This document shows, one piece after another, positions 22,450-23,104 of a DNA stretch of 23,104 nucleotides. How positions within the stretch are numbered: the stretch's first letter is position 1; the number at the start of each line of letters is the position of its first letter. The DNA lies in IMG/VR virus record IMGVR_UViG_3300039171_000012, positions 1-23,104 of that record, one strand, 5' to 3'. The notes beneath the pieces are model-generated. The model made no database searches, was not told where the DNA came from, and was given only the letters and a program-made list of their open reading frames with translations. Source of the DNA: a virus. Position numbers and translations under genes: made by a program.

Positions 22450-22611
22450 ATGACCAAGAAACTTAGAGTTCCGCAAAAACCAAAAGACTACAGGGCGCTC
22501 AACAGGACACCCGAGCCCGAGTGGAAGGAACGAAAACGCGGTCTCCGCTATAAGCACATTAAAAAGAAAGTTAAGTACAAAAACCAACTGTACAGTGAAA
22601 TTAATGGTTGA
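22450..22611 (+). CDS. Short basic protein (53 aa)
   Basis: A 53-residue ORF from ATG 22450 to TGA 22611, 20 bases after the previous stop, with a modest AGGT upstream. The product is strongly basic (MTKKLRVPQKPKDYRALN, then WKERKRGLRYKHIKKK), suggesting nucleic acid or ribosome binding. It fills a gap otherwise without a gene, and its stop codon forms part of the next promoter's -35 element. No family recognised. Confidence 0.5.
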   Translation: MTKKLRVPQKPKDYRALNRTPEPEWKERKRGLRYKHIKKKVKYKNQLYSEING

Positions 22612-22636
22612 CACCTTGCTATATTGACAGTATTAT
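22608..22636 (+). promoter_or_regulatory. sigma70-type promoter, near consensus
   Basis: TTGACA (22608-22613), 17 bases, TATTAT (22631-22636). It lies over the stop codon of the short basic gene and would give a leader of about 39 bases before ATG 22682. It is among the strongest promoters in the window by sequence. Confidence 0.75.
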
Positions 22637-22681
22637 ATGTACTTAGGATAAACAACCTAGCAACAACAAAGAGCAAATACT

Positions 22682-23005
22682 ATGACTACAGTAGAAATGT
22701 ACTTTTGGCACTTTAAAGAAAAGATCAATAACGTACTCAGCGAGTATCAAAAGACTAATTGTATCGAGCAGTACGGATTTGATCCGTGCGAGCTAGTAGC
22801 TAAGTACAATGCGGCTATTGAAGATGCTGGCCGATATCGATGGTTGCGCAACAGCGGACACCTTAACGCATTTTGGAGTGTCGAAGAACCAGAAGACCGT
22901 CGTGATAATATCGACGCCTCCATCGAAGATGCAATGGCCGAACACGCCTTACATAATGTGATGGCAGACTTAGAAAAAGAAGAGCTTAGCAGAGCCAAAG
23001 ACTAA
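22682..23005 (+). CDS. Hypothetical phage protein (107 aa)
   Basis: ATG 55 bases after a strong sigma70 -35 box; a weak AGAG lies upstream. The sequence YNAAIEDAGRYRWLRN, then W-x-VEEPEDRRDNIDASIEDAM, matches a widespread small phage protein type with the RYRWLR motif and unknown function. Mostly helical and acidic at the end. Its stop overlaps the next gene by TAATG. Probably expressed early given the promoter class. Confidence 0.65.
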   Translation: MTTVEMYFWHFKEKINNVLSEYQKTNCIEQYGFDPCELVAKYNAAIEDAGRYRWLRNSGHLNAFWSVEEPEDRRDNIDASIEDAMAEHALHNVMADLEKEELSRAKD

Positions 23006-23104
23006 TGCAATACATACTAAGCGCAGAAGAGTACGACGCTCTGGTTAAAATAGGGCGTGATGTAAAGCATAGTGTGAATGCCGACTTACAACAAGCGTGT
23101 ACAT
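23005..23104 (+). CDS. Hypothetical protein, cut by the window end
   Basis: ATG in a TAATG overlap with the previous gene; 33 codons are visible without a stop (MQYILSAEEYDALVKIG and on), running off the right edge. The tight coupling and codon use like its neighbours support a real gene. Too short to assign. Confidence 0.5.
   Translation, partial: MQYILSAEEYDALVKIGRDVKHSVNADLQQACT

Overview
The window looks like part of the genome of a T4-like (myovirus-type) tailed bacteriophage, most probably from a marine or otherwise environmental host. All supported genes lie on the + strand, packed with ATGA/TAATG overlaps and almost no free space. Evidence for a T4-like phage: intergenic TAAATA boxes of the gp55-type late promoter class ahead of structural genes; a class Ia ribonucleotide reductase (NrdA, NrdB) with a phage glutaredoxin; a PAAR spike-tip protein; a RecB-family exonuclease; and long beta-rich virion proteins. 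No gene fixes the host. No photosynthesis genes, tRNAs, IS elements or CRISPR arrays are visible, and no gene-free stretch exceeds about 85 bases.

Layout. (1) 1-5582: virion surface or fiber genes, namely a left-truncated glycine-rich beta protein, two tandem paralogs of about 545 residues, and a 222-residue structural protein. (2) 5646-9079: five tightly linked genes, including a Pol-beta-type nucleotidyltransferase followed, with ATGA overlap, by a protein carrying a KWDG motif of the covalent nucleotidyltransferase/ligase type. (3) 9163-9651: a strongly expressed single-gene unit with late promoter, leader hairpin and perfect terminator. (4) 9723-13034: small genes, including a one-TM holin-like protein, two tandem very basic proteins, and an acidic repeat protein whose end probably frameshifts at an A9 run into the next frame. 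(5) 13095-14381: NifU-like Fe-S protein, exonuclease and zinc-ribbon protein. (6) 14411-15991: a beta-helix tail spike or fiber. (7) 16003-21419: nrdA, nrdB, a Cys/His hypothetical, glutaredoxin, a small Sm-like-looking protein, PAAR. (8) 21485-23104: a HAD-type nucleotidase and small early-type genes, the last cut by the window edge.

Two promoter classes divide the genes. TAAATA boxes precede mainly virion genes; near-consensus sigma70 promoters (TTGACN, exactly 17 bases, TATNNT) precede nfu, nrdB, the nucleotidase and a late small gene. The nfu promoter sits inside a long inverted repeat that would hide the nfu ribosome binding site only in read-through transcripts, like the T4 lysozyme gene arrangement.

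The most interesting pattern is a shared N-terminal signature, M-x-(I/F/L)-x-(E/D)-(I/L), on seven otherwise unrelated proteins between 6.7 and 12.7 kb. In many it is followed by an (I/L)-x-E site like those cut by T4-type prohead protease. I infer that this region may encode a set of capsid-targeted internal proteins, including the nucleotidyltransferase/ligase-like enzyme and the protamine-like proteins, delivered with the DNA.
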